From the NCBI GenBank assembly GCA_037447655.1, contig JBBHKE010001220.1:62001-126000 (forward strand): a stretch of DNA of 64,000 nucleotides, written 5' to 3'. The notes beneath the pieces were generated by a model. That model was not told where the DNA came from. It ran no database searches and was given only the letters and a program-made list of their open reading frames with translations. This DNA comes from Zygnema cylindricum (lineage: Eukaryota > Streptophyta > Zygnematophyceae > Zygnematales > Zygnemataceae). Made by a program: the position numbers and the translations under genes. Positions within the stretch are counted from its first letter, which is position 1, and the number at the start of each line of letters is the position of its first letter. Below, piece after piece: positions 34,207 through 45,980 of the stretch.

Positions 34207-35316
34207 TGGCCCTCAGAGTATGCAGATCCAAAAGAAGCTAATCTAGATAGTGCCGACTCCAAGTTGATATAAACCCAAATGACTGACCCTTTTACAGTCA
34301 GAACCCCAATATAGATTCACCCTTGTGAAATAACACTTTCTGTGTGCTCAATTCCACCATAGAATACAAAGTTAGAATATGAGATTTAGACACATTCACC
34401 CACTTTGACTTTCCCTTAGAAACACAGCCACCCTGGCAGACAAAAACTCTGACCGACTAGACCCCTGTGTAGCCTGGACTCCCCTGAGCCCGCAGCAAAA
34501 AGAATCATTGAAAATGGTCAAGTAAATTGATAGTTATGGCTGGCCAAAGTTTGCCATTTATACAAGATGCTCTCTGGGAGAGGCGACTAGCTACTCAAAA
34601 AATTCTAAGTCCTATTCTCACTCTAAGACCCTATCTACTGACGTACGGCACCAATCACATCACTGTACCGTACAGATAAGTACAGGTGCCGGTGTACTTT
34701 CTGTACGACAATCGTACGATATGGCTGAAATGTCAACACATGTCATATATCTATTTGTTCCGTAATCTCCGGTGTCGCCGCAATCCAATGTTGACGTGCC
34801 ATGTGTCATCCTATGTGGCGATGACCGCAAACCGCCAAAAGTACATATCCCGCGATCGCGGCGCTTATCGTGGCCGTCCGATTAAATCCGGCTATATTGC
34901 TAGCCGTTGAAAATAGACGCGCGGTATTTGTTTCGCGGTCGAACCAAATGCGCGATATCCGTTTCAATTATTAAATTTGTACTCCGTACTATACATAACT
35001 GTATCTATGCAATACGCATATATTTCTAGTTAAATGAACTAGTCTACGTGTAACTATGTAAATAATTATCAAACACCATACGTCGTAATACCAGCTCTAG
35101 TCTAAATGGATAAAGTTACCGGCTAATGTCGATTTGACGAACGGTAGGTACCAGGATCAATTCCTGGGTCCGTCCTAGGCAGCCATGGCTCTAGCTCCCT
35201 ATCCAGCCTTCAGTGACTACAACAAGTGTGGGGGCTTGGAGAAGGGAGTTAGAGGCAGACTGCCTCTGCCTTTTTCCTATCCTATTACAGATCTAGAAAA
35301 TACACAAATATCAACA
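34187..35316 (-). repeat. 5' LTR of element F
   Basis: 1130 bp, lacking 52 bp present in the 3' copy (junction near 35176). The gag ATG lies 20 nt inside it. Confidence 0.88.
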
Positions 35317-35532
35317 TTGCACGTGTAGTACATTTTTAAAAGTTTCAAACAAATTTAGCGGACGACAAAAAGTACACTATACGTTATGTTTTGTCCATTT
35401 GCGCTCAATACAACGATGAAAAGTACATAATTTGTTTAATTTTGTCCGTTTGTGTCCGTTAAGGTTTTCTTTTTGTTGAGGGGGTCTCAAGATTTCGATG
35501 CCATTTCACGCCAAACGAACAAGATGCAATTT

Positions 35533-36517
35533 TGTGTCCTCCATTGGACTACATAATTCAAGAAGCCTCTGGATAGTTATTAACTAACCCACTTTCAATG
35601 CCAACCAGTGCTACCCAAGCAAATAAGCAGACAATATGACTGCACCACTGTGAAGTTTGGACTCCCTTGCGCCTGTGGGAAAAATAATCTCTGAAAACGC
35701 CCAACCAGGCGATAAGTTATGAGGCAGTAAAAATGCCAATTTGTACAAACTCTCAAAGAGAGAGGTGACTGCCTACCAAAATTTTACTAAGTCCTAATTC
35801 CCTCTAATAACTCCTATCTACTCAAGTACGAACCAATCAGAATACTGTATCGTACCAAATAGTTCTACTTTCGGTGTACCTTTTGTACGGCATATAGACG
35901 GCAAGGCTATTAAGCGTACGCGTGTCCACTTTCCACTCGTCCATATGTTCCTCCAAATTCTCGCGACCGAATGTTATCTCTCCACGTGGCGCCAGGTCAT
36001 GCCACGTCACTAAATGCCAAAGTGACCATTCTGGGATCCCAACGATGATGTGCGCCGTCGGATAGAATTTCGTATTTGATCTCAGCCGTCAAAACAAATG
36101 TTTGATTCATTTGTTTCGTTCGGAATCATATTCGTAATGTATTTAATCCGCTCCATGTATTTTATGTCTGTATTTCTGTTAATCGAAATAAGTACCGTTA
36201 CACTGTTTAAGTATTTATCAAACCCTATATACTCTAGCGAACTTCTACGAAAGACCGATTAGAGCTAACGGCTACGCCATGCTCTGCCGGTCGGGGGTTC
36301 GAGTCCTGCCGGACTCAACCTTTTGTTGAGAGTGACTTAGGTCACTCTTTAGTCCTGCACAAGTGGAGCTGAGGCAGCCATGGCTCCACTACTCTCTCTC
36401 TCTCTCTCCTTCAGTGACTACAAGTATGGGGGATGGAGAGAGAGAGGTGGAGACAATCTACTTGCGCTACCTTCACTTTTTATCTAATCTAGACCTAGAA
36501 AATACTTATTTTCAACA
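35533..36517 (-). repeat. 3' LTR of element C (LTR4 type)
   Basis: 985 bp, minus strand TGTTGAAAATAAG to GGAGGACACA. Fragments of the same LTR type lie at 6520-7037 and 7681-8266. It carries a tRNA-like segment with a canonical B box (GGTTCGAGTCC) near 36297 and GTAC repeats near 35826-35890. Confidence 0.8.
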
Positions 36518-36530
36518 CTCCCCTTATTTT

Positions 36531-38144
36531 CTAGTCTAGTTTTAATTTTTCTTTCAACCAACATTTTTCCCTACAATATTTTAGTTTAGGAGAGGGCATA
36601 GGTTTGGTCATCATGTTAGCCACCATTTCTTCATCAGGTTTATACACAAGATTCAAAATTCTATTTTCAACTTTTTCTCTCACGAAGCTCAATCTTATGT
36701 CCATATGTTTAGCTTTGAAATGATGTTTTGGATTGGCCGCAATTGCAATTGCAGCTTGATTATCGCAAAAGACTTCATGCACTCCCTCGTTCATATACCC
36801 CAGTTCTTACAATAATGACTTGACCCACATTAATTATTTTACAGCAGAACAAGAGGCCATATACTCAGCCTCAATAGAAGACTGAACAACCACCTTTTGT
36901 TCCTTACTGCTCCAACAACAAGCACCTTCCCCCACATACAGAACATATCCAGAAGTGCATCTTCTCATAGGTGCAACCCCATAACTAGCATCACTCCAAG
37001 AGGTGATATCATTGTGCTCCCCTCCCAAATGCAACCACAACTCTCTGGTTTCCTACCAGATATCTCATGACTCTCTTGGCTGCCTCCCAATATTTCTTTG
37101 TATGATCGTTAAGGCTCCTACTGAGGACTCCTACTGCTGCCGCTATGTCCAATCTTGTACTGTTCAAAAAGTAGATCAAGCTTCATATAACCTGTCTGTA
37201 AGGAGTAGACTTCATAAACTCTCTCTCTTCTAGACTCATTTGATCATCTAAGATTATCACTCCTCCTTCTACACTCCCATCACTTAGGTTCTTCAAGTCC
37301 ATGGGAGTGGTACAACTGTATGCTTTCTCCATCTAGAATTTCTCAAGCATATTTCCTATCGTTTTTTTTTGAGTGATTCCAATGATCTTTTTCCCCCTAT
37401 CTCTTTCCATTTGGATTCCCAAAATGTATCTTGCCTCTCCTAAATCCTTCATGTCAAATCTGCTTCTAAGATCTTTCTTTAACTTATTGATATTTTCCAA
37501 AGACTTACTTAACAGAAGCAGATAATCTATATAAATTGCAATAAAAATCACACCATCCTCATCTTCAAACATATAGATAGAATGGTCAAAGCTTATCCAA
37601 ATATATCCAAGACCAGTAAGAAACTCATCTAGTTTTTTATTCCACTGTCGAAGAGCTTACATAAGTCCATATAATGACTTTATGAGCCTACAAACTTTGC
37701 TCTCTTCCCCATTCTCCACAAACCCTTCCGGTTGCCGCATGAAGATTTCTTCCTCTAACTCACCATTGAGGAAGGCGGTCTTAATGTCCATCTGATGTAT
37801 TTCCATGTTTTCATCTGCTGCCAGACTAAGGAGAATCCTTACTGATGGGAACCGAACAACTGGAGCAAAGGTCTCTTTATAGTCAATCCCCTCGTTTTCG
37901 GTGAACCCATTTGCTACCAAACGAGCCTAATATCTTTCAATGGTATTATCTGGGTTCTATTTTAGTTTAAATACCCATTTATAGCCAATAGGTTTTCTGT
38001 TGGAGGACAATCTGCTAGCTCCCAAGTATTTGTTTCCATGATAGAAGCCATCTCATCATTTATGGCTCTAATATATCTGTCCTTTTTTGGGCTGTTCACT
38101 GCCTCTAAGTATAATTGAGGGTCATTAGGATGAGATAGCTTAGT
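36531..38144 (-). pseudogene. RT-RNase H remnant of element C
   Basis: Reads from the RT start (AINDEMASIMETNTWELAD) through AFLNGELEEEIFMRQPEGF to RNase H (DITSWSDASYG, EAEYMASCSA, CDNQAAIAIA, MVANMMTKPMPSPKL). The RT catalytic motif is YIDY instead of YIDD. A stop replaces glutamine after SLYGLM, and frameshifts lie near 37330 and 37960. Non-functional. Confidence 0.85.
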
Positions 38145-39264
38145 TATAATTCTGTGACCTCCATTGGTACACAGAATGTCCAGCTTATATAAAGCCTCTA
38201 GGATAGTATATGCACTTTTGACTTTGACAACAAATAAATCCCACACTGGGACGTAAAAACTCTTACTCACTACACCGCTGTGTAGCCTGAACTCCCCTGA
38301 GTTCGCTGCAAAAAGAATCATTGAATTTGCTCACCTGAGCATTAAATTATGGCTGTTCAAAGACAACATATTTGTACAAATGGCCTTTGGGAGGGAGAGG
38401 ACTTTTCAATATTGTTCTAAGTCCTGAAAAACTCCTAATAGCTATTCTAAACCAATCAAAATAGAGTACCCTAACTATCGTTTATATAAAGTACAGAAGC
38501 TGCCGTACTTTATGTACGGATATATTCTGCACCACTCCCAGTCTGCCACGCGGCAAATAGGTCAACGTCATTCTGTCCCATTTCTCTTCCGGCATCCAAT
38601 AGGATGAAGCCACGTGTCATTTCCTCCCATTTCGCCAAACTGCTCCCATATAGTAGTTCCGGCATACCGGCACTCATGCGTGTCGTTCGTTCGTTTTACG
38701 GCGATCGATTTCAGCTGTTGGAATTGACGGCGCGCCGAATAAATGTTGACCGTTGAATTTCACCGGTCAAAGTTCTGTGTTGACCGTTGAATTTCGACGG
38801 TCAATATTCCGTGTTTACCGCTTGAAATTCGTTCTCACTTTGCGAACCGTCGATCGCGACATTTAATTTCGTCCGTCGAAATTAACTGTTTGTTTCATTA
38901 ATTTCATGCGGTACTGTATTTCGTGCGGTACCATACGTTCCATGTTGCGTTTCATTTCGTAGGATGTTTAATGGAATGTGCCGTAGATATCAGTTTAAAT
39001 AAATATCAGATACACTATATGTCACGATTCATCAAGACCTGACGGTTAATGCGGGCGCCAAGATCGTACGGTGGTTGTCCAGAGGTTTAGGGATCAATTC
39101 CAGACGGTGGCAGTATCACTTTTGCAGGAGCCTAATCTTCTGCCTATCTCCTTATCTGTGTAAGGAAGACATGGCTTCTTGCCAATTCTCAGTGACTACG
39201 ACAAGTATGAGAACTGCAGGACCTAAAAACAAAAGATAGAACATAAAATATATATTTTTCAAAA
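38145..39264 (-). repeat. 3' LTR of element B
   Basis: 1120 bp. Terminal CAACA is mutated to CAAAA and the inner TG to TA. It has the W-box-like repeat array at 38744-38821 and GTAC sites. Confidence 0.82.
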
Positions 39265-39503
39265 CTCCCCTTATTTTCTAGTCTAGCTTTTCTTTGAGTC
39301 CACGCCTCTCCCAACAAAATTATAATTAAGGAGAAGGAACCGGCTTAGTCATCATATCTGCTACCATCTCTCCATCCGGTCTATATTTCAAACTAATTAT
39401 TTTATTCTCAACCTTCTCTCTAACAAAGCTCAAACGAATATCCATATGCTTTGCTTTAAAGTGATATTTTGGGTTTGCTGCAATTGCAATCGCAGCTTGA
39501 TTG

Positions 39504-42488
39504 TCACAAAATATTTTTTTGCACTCCGCTCCTCATACATCCTAATTCTTGAGGCAAAGATTTTACCCACATCAATTCTGTCACAGCCGAACAAGAGGCC
39601 ATATACTCAGCCTCCATGGTGGACTGAGCAATCACCTTTTGTTGCTTACTGCTCCAACAACAAGCCCCATTCCCAACATCCAACACATACCTTGAAGTAC
39701 ACCTCGTCATCGGAGCATCCCCATAACTAGCATCACTCCAAGTGGTGATGTTAGTATTATCCCCTCCCAAATGCAACCCTAGATCTCTCGTTCCTATCAA
39801 GTATCGCATGACCCTTTTGGCCGCTTCCCAATCTTTCTTCATAGGATCATTCAGACTCCTACTTAATACTCCCACAACTGCAGCTATATCAGGACGTGTA
39901 CAGTTCATAAAGTAGATCAAACTACCGACAACCTGTCTGTACGGAATAGTTTGCATGAACTTGCTTTCCTCAGGTCCTAGCTTATTATCGAGGATCAAGA
40001 CTCCCTCTTCTGAGCTCCCCTCATTTCCCTTCTTTAAGTCCATTGGAGTCCTAGAACTATTTGCTTTTCCCATTTGAAAATTTTCAAGCATATTCCCAAT
40101 TGCTTTCTTTTGAGTTAGTCTAATTGTTTTCTTTTCTCTATCTCTCTCTATTTGAATCCCCAAGATGTATTTTGCCTCTCCCAAATCTACCTTTTAGATC
40201 CCTTTTCAATCTATTAATTTTCCCATTGATTTACTCAAAACAAGCAAATCATCAACATATATGGCAATGAAAATTATACCTTCCTCGTCCTCAAATAAGT
40301 AGATAGAATGATCCGAACTGATTCGAATATATCTCAAACTCGTCAAAAACTCGTCCTGTTTTTTGTTCCATTGGCGTGGAGCTTGCTTTAGTCCATAAAG
40401 GGACTTTATCAATCTGCACACCTTGCTTTCCCTCCTTTCTCCACAAATCCTTCCGGTTGTCGCATGAAGATCTCTTCTTCCAATTCCCGTGTAAAAAAGC
40501 GGTTTTGATGTCCATCTGGTGCACTTCCATGTCTTCCGCTGCCGCGAGACTAAGTAGAATCCGAACGGAGGGGAATCTAACAACCGGAGCAAAAGTCTCC
40601 TCATAATCGATCCCCTCCTTCTGTGTGAACCCCTTTGCCACTAATCTGGCCTTGTATCGCTCGATAGTGTTATCTGGGTTGAGCTTTAACTTAAATACCA
40701 ACTTGCATCCTATCGGCTTTCTATCTGGAGGACAATCCACCAACTCCCATGTGTTTGCTTCCATAATGAAAGCCATCTCATCTTTAATAGCTGTCACCCA
40801 TCTATCACCTTCCGGACTATTAACTGCTTCCGAGTAAGTCTGGGGTTCGCTCAAATGTGACAGCTTAGTTACCTTGTTGTTCACTTGTCTCTCTCGAAGT
40901 CTCTTACTGCTTCTCCTTCCTCCTTCAAACTCCGACGCTGGGATAGAGGGTAATCTTGGGTTTCTCCGAATAACTTCACCTTCTCCCCTATCCGTGGAGT
41001 CCATCTCCGGACGTTCATCGTCCATTCCTGGTCTTTCCTCGTTTTCTTCCTCGGTTTGAACCGGATGTTGTGGCTCCAAGAGAGAGTCACTCTCGGTCAA
41101 TTTTTCCTCTTCTTCTGCAAGGTCAGGCTGAACTGGAGTTCGATTAGAAGAATCTGAATCTAACTCATTTTCGGATTCAATTCTAATCCTCACCGATTTG
41201 GTGTACTTAAAGGGATCTATGGACTTTCCCTCATACATAACTACCAAGTGTTTTACTAGAATTATGTCTTCTCTTCCGGATCATAAACTCTATATCCCTT
41301 TACATTTTCATCATACCCAAGTAAGTATCCCGGCTTTCCTCTAGCATCTAACTTCCAATCAGATTTTTCTGTGTTTAGACTAAACACTTGACTTCCAAAA
41401 ACCTTTAAGTGTGAAATATTAGGTTTTCTTCCGGTCCATCTTTCATAAGGTGTTTGGCCTTTTATAGCCAAAGTAAGGACTCTATTTTTGAGATAGTTAG
41501 CACAATTCATAGCTTCTGCCCAAAAACTTTTCCTTATCTTTTTATCCGTCAACATACTACGGGCACTATCACTTAGAGTCCGATTTAGTCTCTCGGCTAC
41601 ACCGTTTTGTTCTGGATTCTTTGGGACAGTCTTTTGGTGTTGAACCCCTTCATCTTTCAAATAATCCTCAAACTCATTAGAAGTGAATTCCCCCCCATTA
41701 TCACTCCTCACTCTTTTTATAGGTGTCTCATGGAGCTTTTCACTCCATGCTTTATACTCTTTAAAATAAGCCGAAGCCTCAGATTTGTTTTTCAAGAAAT
41801 ATACTCTAGAGTATCTAGACCAATCATCCGTGATAGTAAGCATAAATCTTTTCCCTCCAACTGATGGCACTTTGGCCGGTCCCCATATGTCAGTATGAAC
41901 CAAATCTAAAACCTTTTCACCCTTATATGTTGCGACCTTTGGAAAAGGCAATCTGTGGGCTTTTCCTTGTGCACACCTACTACAATCATCCAAAGTCTCA
42001 TTATCCTCAAAATGTATTCCCTCAACTACACCCATTTTCTTCATTTCTTTCAATCTATCTAGATGCACATGTCCCAATCTTTTATGCCACATCATCAAAT
42101 CACTTACACCAGCATAGTAAACTCCCGTCTTTCCATTACTCAAATTCAGCCTAAACATTCCTTGGCTACCCTTTTCAGCTGTGAAGTACACTTCATTCTC
42201 ATAGCTAGCAACAAAGACTTCTTTATTAGTACTAGTCTCAAAGCCCTTATCATCTAAGACCGACGTGGAGATAAGATTTTTGTTCAACTCCGGAATAAAA
42301 AGAACATCAGAGAAAGTGACAATGGATGTCTTTCTATCAACTAGGACCCTCAGATCTACTGATCCCACTGAATTAGTGGTCACTATCTTCCCATCCCCAT
42401 ACTCTATCTCTACAGTAGGGATCTTTTTGATTTTGGTAAACAATGGTTTTTCTCTACACATATGCATAGAGGCTCCTGAATCAATGAT
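39504..42488 (-). pseudogene. pol of element B
   Basis: A TAA at 42486-42488 replaces tryptophan just before the protease motif IIDSGAS. Protease and integrase then read open for 401 codons (42467-41262): GHVHLDRL, CSRCAQGKAH, DIWGPAKVP, RSDNGGEF, PEQNGVAERLN. A one-base loss after RVYD (about 41270) shifts into the linker/RT frame (41247-40291), which has KWVF-type and AKGFTQ motifs. A second shift near 40490 breaks AFLHG. YVDDLLVL is intact near 40255. RT end and RNase H follow (40184-39504; TTWSDASYGD, EAEYMA). With at least four lesions it cannot make an active enzyme. Confidence 0.87.
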
Positions 42489-43620
42489 TTATCCTTCTTC
42501 ACGAGCTTCTTTCACTCCACCAAAAGCACACTTTTGCCTTCTTAGAATCTCCGGCTCACCTTTCACCTCCAACTCCTCATTGAGAAGAAGTTCTCCATCG
42601 TCATCATCGGCATCCTCTTCCACGACTTGTGTCGCAACGAACGCCTTCTTTTTCCTTCCGGATGGTTTTCCAATCGATTCCTCCTTCAATCTCAACTCCG
42701 TCAACTTAGTGCACTCCGCCATGTAGTGTCCCGGCTTCTTACAAAAATGGCAAAGCCCCTTCGGAGCCCTTGGTGCAGATCCGTCATGGTTTCCTCTTTT
42801 TCTTGGAATCCTTACCCCCCCAGTCAGTACCAGTAGCCAATGCTTAAACACTCTTTCCTCCCCTACGAATCTCAATTGTGCTTTCCCGAACCAAAATCAT
42901 CCCCACAACAGAATTCCAGATCCAAAGATGATCTGACAAATCTTGGACCCTATTAACAATGTTCTCATAATCATCTGGGAGTTTCATTAGCAAAGTGTTC
43001 ACCTTCTCTTTCTCGGTCTCCCTTTTCCGTGCACTTTCTAACTCCATGAATAACCCAGCCAAATCATTACAGAAATCTAACATCTTTCCCCTTTTGTACA
43101 CATATGCCTGTACCTTTTGATCTGCCAGCTTCTGCTGCTGAATCGTACTGCTCTTGTAAATGTCGACAAGAGCTTCCCACAACTCGTCTGCCCTCTCCAT
43201 ATGAAGATGAGGTGTAGCCACTCCCTGAGTGAGACGCCCGAGAATAAAATGAGTTGCCACGGTATTGTTGAAATCCCAGATTTCAGTATCATTCGCCTCT
43301 GTTTTCAGAGCAGGTGCTACTGGAGCCGATCCACTAGCCATCGGTGTGATTTTCTCCTTCCCTTTGTCTAATATGGTGCTTTTTGCAACATCCTCCACCC
43401 CCTCTGCCCCTGCAGATCCCCCAGTGAACCGAGATCCTCCAAACCCTGGTGGAATTCCCAATTTAGCGGATGGCCGACGCACACGACCACTCACAATGCC
43501 CCATAGCCGTTTTTCAAACAATGCACCCCTCATCATGGTTTCCCAATAAATGAACCCTGTTCCATTAAAAATGGGCACCCTAGAGGGTGGGCCCATAACC
43601 TGTAATTCTGTGACCTCCAT
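42489..43620 (-). pseudogene. gag of element B
   Basis: Starts at 43620, 20 nt inside the LTR, with V-M-G-P-P-S-R-V-P. Open for 258 codons (to 42844) through FIYWETMMRG, WDFNNTVATHF and LLMKLPDDYENIV. It ends at a TAA where the plus-strand relative at 48340 has CAA (GKSV, then QALA), a C-to-T type change. A frameshift follows. The CCHC knuckle CHFCKKPGHYMAEC reads at about 42715-42755, then a short acidic spacer leading to protease. Confidence 0.85.
43586..43600 (-). other. Primer-binding site of element B
   Basis: Minus-strand GGTTATGGGCCCACC, 15 of 15 complementary to plant tRNA-iMet around the CAU anticodon, directly next to the LTR end (ACA at 43601-43603). Confidence 0.78.
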
Positions 43621-44712
43621 TGGTACACAGAATGTCCAGCTTATGTGAAGCCTCTAGGATAGTATATGCACTTTTGACTTTGACAATGAATAAGTCCCAC
43701 CCTGGGACGCAAAAACTTTGACTGACTACACCCCTGTGTAGCCTGGACTCCCTTGAGTCCGCTGCAAAAAGAATAACTGAATTTGCTCACCTGAGCATTA
43801 AGTTATGGCTGTTCAAAGACATCATATTTGTACAGATGGCCTCTTGAAGAGAGAGGACTTCTCAATATTTTTCTAAGTCCTGAATTACTCCTAATAGCTA
43901 TTCTAAACCAATCAAAATAGAGTACCCTATCTATCGTACATATAAAGTACAGAAGCTGCCGTACTTTATGTACGGATATTTTGGCACCACTCCCGGTCTG
44001 CCACGTGTCAAATAGGTCAACGTCATTATGTCCCTTCCCTCTTCCGGCATCCAATAGGATGATGCCACGTGTCATTTCCTCCCTTTTCGCCGAACTGCTC
44101 CCAGATAGTGGTTCCGGCATACCGGCACTCATGCGTGCCGTCCGTTCTTTTACGGCGATCTATTTCAGCCGTTGGATCTGACGGCGCGCCGAATAAATGT
44201 TGACCGTTGAATTTCACCGGTCAAAGTTCCGTGTTGATCGTTGAATTTCGACGGTCAACATTCCGTGTTGACCGCTTGAAATTCGTTCTCGCTTTGCGAA
44301 CCGTCGATCGCGACATTTAATTTCGTCTGTCAAAATTAAATGTTTGTTTCATTAATTTCGTGCGGTACTGCATTTCGTGCGGTACCACACATTCCATGTT
44401 GCGTTTCGTTTCTTAGGATGTTTAAATGGAATATGCCGTAGATAGTATTTTATATAAATATCAAGTACGGTTCATGCAACGATTCATCAAGACCTGACGG
44501 ATAAGGCGGACCTAGTACGTACGGCTGGTGTTCAGAGGTCACACGATCAAACACTTTCTCTAGCAACATTGTTTTTGCAGGAGCCTAATCTTCTGCCTAT
44601 CTCCTCATCTGTCTAAGTCAGACATGGCTGCCTGTCAATTCTCAGTGACTACGACAAGTATGAGAACTGCAAGCCCCAAATAAGATAGAACATAAAATAT
44701 CATTTTTCAACA
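43601..44712 (-). repeat. LTR shared by elements B (5' LTR) and D-side tail (3' LTR)
   Basis: 1112 bp, LTR1 type. Upstream on the minus strand it is preceded by a polypurine tract and RNase H tail, as a 3' LTR would be; downstream it is followed by a primer-binding site and gag, as a 5' LTR would be. W-box-like array at 44198-44280. Confidence 0.85.
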
Positions 44713-45980
44713 CTCCCCTTATTTTCTAGTCTATCTTTTCTTTCAGTCCACACTTCTCCCTACAAAATTTTAATTTGGGAGAAGGAACCGGCTTAGTCAT
44801 CATATCTGCTACCATCTCTCCATCCGGATATCTAATAAGTATCCCGGTTTTCCTTTAGGATCTAGCTTCCAATTAGACCGATCTGTATCTAGACTGAATA
44901 CTTGACTGCCGAAAACTTTTATGTGAGATATGTTTGGTTTCCTGCCTGTCCATCTCTCAAAAGGTGTTTGATCTTTTATAGCTGAAGTAAGAACTCTATT
45001 TTTGAGGTAATTAGCACAGTTCATTGCCCCTGCCCAAAACCTTTTTCCTATCTTCTTATTTGACAACATACTTCTAGCACTATCCCTTAGTGTTCTATTT
45101 AACCTTTCAGCTACTCCATTCTGTTCCGGGTTTTCTAGAACTGTCTTTTGGTGTTGGACTCCATCTTCCCTTAGAAAATCCTCAAACTGGTTAGAAGTAT
45201 ACTCTCCACCATTGTCACTCCTTATTCTCTTGATTGGAGTTTCATGGAGTTTTTCGCTCCATGCTTTATATTGTCTAAAAAATCTTGAGCTTCGGACTTG
45301 ATTTCAAAAAATACACTCGAGAATACCGAGACCAATCATCAGTGATAGTCATCATAAATCTCTCCCCCCCCGGTGAGGGCACTTTAGCCGGTCCCCAAAT
45401 ATCTATGTGTACTAGATCTAGAATTTTTTCTCCCTTATAGGTGGTTGTTTTAGGAAAGGGTAATCTGTGTGCTTTACCTTGAGCACACCCACTACAATCA
45501 CTTATATTATCACTCTCACTGAACTGAATCCCTTCCACCACTCCAATCTTTTTCATCTCTCTTAACTTATCTAGATTCACATGCCCAAGCCTCTTATGCC
45601 ACATCATAATATCATGAACACAAGCATAATAAAGTTTCTTCGTTCCATTACTTAAGATCAGCCTAAACATCTCATGGCTACCTTTCTCAGCAATGAAATA
45701 GACATCCTCCTCAAAACTAGCAGTAAAGACTTCTTCCCTAGTGCTAGTGAAAAAACCCTTATCATCTAATACAGATGTAGAGATAAGGTTTTTTTTCAGC
45801 TCCGAATAAACAATACATCGGAGAATGTTAATATGGATGTCTTTCCTTCTACTAACACTTTCAAATCTACCGATCCTACAAGAGAAGTGGTGACTATCCT
45901 CCCATCCCCGTACTCTATTTCTACGGTGGGAATCTTTCTTATCTTAGTGAACACGTGCCTGTCCTTACACATGTGCATGG
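44713..45980 (-). pseudogene. Protease-integrase remnant of element D fused to an RNase H tail
   Basis: Protease core MHMCKDRHVFTK near 45975, frameshift near 45815, integrase 45670-45275 (WHKRLGHVNLDKL, CSGCAQGKAH, DIWGP, DDWSRY). A frameshift near 45285 precedes RSDNGGEYTSN and PEQNGVAERLN, then 45069-44829. After 44828 only the last RNase H codons (TKPVPSPKLK-like) remain. Confidence 0.82.

Larger units (their letters stand above)
31043..35316 (-). mobile_element. Element F: complete compact Copia element without pol (TR-GAG-like)
   Basis: 4274 bp with two LTRs, primer-binding site, polypurine tract (plus strand 32226-32238) and a perfect 5-bp target duplication TTGCA (31038-31042 and 35317-35321). 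The interior is only 1961 bp. Its single coding region is gag followed by shrunken, in-frame pol leftovers; no protease, integrase or RT catalytic motif remains. It must have been mobilised in trans. The LTRs are near-identical by eye apart from a 52-bp deletion in the 5' LTR, so the insertion looks young. Confidence 0.88.
30762..35532. mobile_element. Harbinger-like element HB4, split by element F and cut by element C
   Basis: Left end GGGTGCGTCTCCATGT follows TAA at 30759-30761, inserted in the end of HB3. Family sequence runs to 31042, is broken by Copia element F (31043-35316), resumes at 35322 and stops at the LTR of element C (35533). The right end is missing. Confidence 0.6.
35533..38144 (-). 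mobile_element. Element C: 3' part of a Copia element (LTR4 type)
   Basis: Contains RT and RNase H remnants (38144-36531), polypurine tract and 3' LTR (36517-35533). The 5' side stops at the LTR of element B; the missing gag, protease and integrase are not found beyond B. Confidence 0.85.
38145..44712 (-). mobile_element. Element B: full-length Copia element (LTR1 type), decayed
   Basis: 6568 bp with 5' LTR 44712-43601, primer-binding site, gag, pol, polypurine tract and 3' LTR 39264-38145. No matching target duplication: the left flank is pol of C and the right flank is the polypurine tract and RNase H tail of another element. The 5' LTR is therefore shared with, or recombined from, a neighbour. 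Confidence 0.88.

Noticed and set aside
36245-36320. Complete tRNA gene
   Set aside because: Has a good B box and T-arm-like hairpin but the acceptor and anticodon arms do not pair well, and it recurs in LTRs, so it is called tRNA-like only.
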